Assembly (NCBI GenBank): GCA_016710015.1
Contig: JADJLR010000002.1
Coordinates: 310,001-374,000 of the forward strand
Reading direction: 5' to 3'
Source: Flavobacteriales bacterium
GTDB taxonomy: Bacteria > Bacteroidota > Bacteroidia > Flavobacteriales_F > PHOS-HE28
Length of the DNA: 64,000 nt
Shown here: positions 62,007-64,000 of the stretch, in pieces
How the letters are laid out: each line of letters starts with the position of its first letter
How positions within the stretch are numbered: position 1 is the first letter of the stretch
Program-made: the position numbers and the translations under genes
Notes under the pieces: model-generated
Told to the model about the DNA's origin: nothing
Seen by the model: the letters and a program-made list of their open reading frames with translations, nothing else
Database searches by the model: none

Positions 62007-63824
62007 ATGTACGACCAGACCGCACTGAGCGGCATGAAACTCTCCGAGTTGAAGGAGATCGCCCGCCAGATGAATTTGAAGAAGGCGGATACGCTGAAGA
62101 AGCAGGACCTGATCACCAAGATCCTGGAGAATCAGACCGGAAAGGCCCAAAAGCCCAAACCCATCGGTCCGGCTTTTGTTGGTGACGACAAGGACATCAT
62201 CGCTATGGCGACCGCCGATGAGGTACTTCCCGTGGAAGACCCGGAGCCACCTGCTGAACCGGAGAACGACGATGACGATGATGATGATGACGACGATGGC
62301 GGTGAAGAGGCCGAAGAAACCGTAGAGGAAGAAAATGGCCAGGACGAAAAAGAAAGCGGATCACCTGCCCCTCCGGTCGCCACGGCCATTCCAGACGAAC
62401 GTTCGCGCAATGATCGGCGTGATCGTCAGCGCAACGAGCCCCCGGCCAGGGAAGATCGCTCACAAAGTGGTCGCGCAGAAGGTGGCAACGACCGGCGAGA
62501 CCCGCGCAATGAGCGACGAGACCAGCAACAACGTGACCGTCGCAACCCACAAGATCGTCCCCAAGGGGATGGCCAACGTGATCGGGATCAGCAGAATCGG
62601 GGCGACCGGGATCGGAACCAGCAACGCGGCCAGGATGGTGACCAGCAGCGCGGGGATCGCGATCAGCGCAACCAGCCGGATAGACACCCGCCACGGGAAC
62701 AATTCAACTTCGATGCATTCGTAGAGACCGAAGGCGTATTGGAGGTGATGCCAGAGGGATACGGCTTCCTGCGCAGCAGTGACTACAACTACCTGGCTTC
62801 GCCGGATGACGTGTACGTGACCCAACAGCAGATCAAGCAATTCGGTCTGAAGCTGGGGGACACGGTTCACGGCTACGTAAAGCCACCACGCGAAGGGGAC
62901 AAGTACTTCCCCTTGTTCAAGGTGGATACGATCAACGGTCGTGATCCGGAATGGGTACGTGATCGGGTCCCGTTCAAGTTCCTCACCCCGCTATTTCCCG
63001 ACGATAAGTTCAACCTCGTGGACAAAGCGTCGAATATCAGCATGCGCGTGCTAGACCTCTTTGCCCCCATCGGCAAAGGACAACGCGGATTGATCGTGGC
63101 GCAACCGAAGACCGGTAAAACGGTACTCTTGAAGGATGTGGCCAACGCCATCGCCGCCAACCATCCGGAGGCGTACCTGATCGTGCTACTCATTGACGAG
63201 CGTCCGGAAGAAGTGACCGACATGGCCCGCAGTGTGAATGCCGAGGTGATCGCAAGCACCTTCGACGAGCCCGCTACACGCCACGTACAGGTTGCCGGTA
63301 TCGTACTCGAAAAAGCAAAAGCACTCACGGAATGCGGCCATGATGTGGTGATCCTGTTAGATTCCATCACACGTTTGGCGCGCGCCTACAACACCGTTCA
63401 ACCGGCCAGTGGCAAGATCCTGAGCGGTGGTGTGGATGCCAACGCCCTGCAAAAACCGAAGCGCTTCTTCGGTGCGGCACGGAAGATCGAGAACGGTGGT
63501 TCACTCACGATCCTCGCTACGGCACTCGTGGATACCGGAAGCAAGATGGACGAGGTGATCTTCGAGGAATTCAAAGGCACGGGCAATATGGAACTCGTGC
63601 TGGATCGCAAGATCAGTAACCGACGGATCTTCCCGGCCATCGACATCATGAGCAGCGGCACCCGGCGCGACGACCTCCTCCACCACAAGGATGTGCTGCA
63701 ACGCACCTGGATCCTACGCAAGCACCTCGCCGATATGAACCCGGTGGAAGCGATGGAATTCGTGAAGAAGCACATGGAAGGCACCAAGAGCAACGAGGAA
63801 TTCCTTGTTTCGATGAATGGGTGA
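62007..63824 (+). CDS. rho: Transcription termination factor Rho
   Basis: 605 residues, longer than the Escherichia coli protein (419) because of an inserted low-complexity region. Order: Rho N-terminal SAP-like domain (about 5-45, [20 protein letters not shown]); disordered insert (about 75-230), first Asp/Glu-rich with an eleven-Asp run, then Arg/Asp/Gln/Asn-rich; cold-shock RNA-binding domain (about 235-300, [20 protein letters not shown]); ATPase with Walker A QPKTGKT (Lys371, Thr372), Walker [17 protein letters not shown], and RRDDLL. It unwinds RNA and ends transcription. Such inserts are typical of Bacteroidota Rho. Confidence 0.97.
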   Translation: MYDQTALSGMKLSELKEIARQMNLKKADTLKKQDLITKILENQTGKAQKPKPIGPAFVGDDKDIIAMATADEVLPVEDPEPPAEPENDDDDDDDDDDGGEEAEETVEEENGQDEKESGSPAPPVATAIPDERSRNDRRDRQRNEPPAREDRSQSGRAEGGNDRRDPRNERRDQQQRDRRNPQDRPQGDGQRDRDQQNRGDRDRNQQRGQDGDQQRGDRDQRNQPDRHPPREQFNFDAFVETEGVLEVMPEGYGFLRSSDYNYLASPDDVYVTQQQIKQFGLKLGDTVHGYVKPPREGDKYFPLFKVDTINGRDPEWVRDRVPFKFLTPLFPDDKFNLVDKASNISMRVLDLFAPIGKGQRGLIVAQPKTGKTVLLKDVANAIAANHPEAYLIVLLIDERPEEVTDMARSVNAEVIASTFDEPATRHVQVAGIVLEKAKALTECGHDVVILLDSITRLARAYNTVQPASGKILSGGVDANALQKPKRFFGAARKIENGGSLTILATALVDTGSKMDEVIFEEFKGTGNMELVLDRKISNRRIFPAIDIMSSGTRRDDLLHHKDVLQRTWILRKHLADMNPVEAMEFVKKHMEGTKSNEEFLVSMNG

Positions 63825-63903
63825 GCAGCGCTGATCCGCAGCTTCGGGTAGGAGTTCAAATGAGGAGGATCTTCGCACCGATGGTCGACCGAACCAAGGA
63901 TCG

Positions 63904-64000
63904 ATGAAACTTACCTTGATCACTGCCGGAGCGGTCATCGGCCTGCGTCTGCTGCTCTTCAAGATGGGTCGCCCGCCCGAAGGCACAGACTTCATGATCG
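63904..64000 (+). CDS. Start of a gene cut by the window edge
   Basis: ATG 63904 opens [30 protein letters not shown] and continues past the end. The first 19 residues are hydrophobic, so the product may be membrane-bound or exported. Too little is visible to name it. Confidence 0.4.
   Translation, partial: MKLTLITAGAVIGLRLLLFKMGRPPEGTDFMI

Noticed and set aside
1..64000. tRNA, rRNA, integrase, transposase or prophage genes
   Set aside because: I looked in the intergenic stretches and among the proteins and saw none. A tRNA scan would be needed to be certain.

Overview
The window looks like a chromosome segment of a GC-rich member of the Bacteroidota, probably a Flavobacteriales-like lineage. 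The evidence is: at least eight secreted proteins with type IX secretion (T9SS) C-terminal sorting tails, a PorP/SprF-family protein paired with a gliding-type (CHU_C) adhesin, a SusC/TonB-type outer-membrane barrel, DUF4293 next to rho, an array of DUF6090 genes, and promoter -7 boxes of the TAnnTTTG/TAnnTTCG type. I see no rRNA, no tRNA, no phage structural genes, no integrase or transposase, and no CRISPR array.

Layout. 0-6 kb: the 3' part of a beta-helix secreted protein, two GNAT acetyltransferases, an SGNH-type secreted esterase and paaZ (phenylacetate ring opening). 6-8.4 kb: a scarred accessory stretch in which 3'-end copies of paaZ bracket a membrane protein and a hicBA toxin-antitoxin module. 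8.4-22.5 kb: a FISUMP-domain protein; a broken lemA/DUF2207 copy; a deiodinase-like T9SS protein; a TonB-dependent receptor; a trypsin-like protease; a ParE-type toxin-antitoxin pair; the intact lemA/DUF2207 copy followed by a receptor 3' fragment; and a peroxiredoxin lipoprotein. 22.5-46 kb: mostly envelope and secreted proteins, including a PQQ-propeller lipoprotein, an OmpA-like protein and the CHU_C adhesin-SprF pair, plus an AraC regulator and malic enzyme. 46-51 kb: an iron module (feoA-feoB-small Cys-rich protein, ChaN) and pepD. 51-53.8 kb: a dead T9SS gene and small secreted proteins. 53.9-57.5 kb: a tandem DUF6090 array interrupted by a DUF559 nuclease cassette with inverted repeats. 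57.5-64 kb: an MFS transporter, DUF937, an enoyl-CoA hydratase, DUF4293 and rho.

How it works together. The general physiology is ordinary: iron uptake, peptide breakdown, malate decarboxylation, phenylacetate breakdown, and outer-membrane uptake and secretion. The unusual part is the genome plasticity. Many fragments are the 3' ends of genes only (paaZ three times, the TonB receptor, T9SS proteins). A segment was duplicated and made chimeric. There are degenerate CAAGNNN heptamer arrays, a regularly spaced palindrome cluster, a dispersed repeat of about 70 nt, several near-perfect hairpins, and the DUF559 cassette. The best candidates for something undescribed are the DUF559 inverted-repeat cassette inside the DUF6090 array, and the repeated paaZ tails that bracket hicBA and appear to supply part of its promoter. 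Everything was read by eye; no database search was run.
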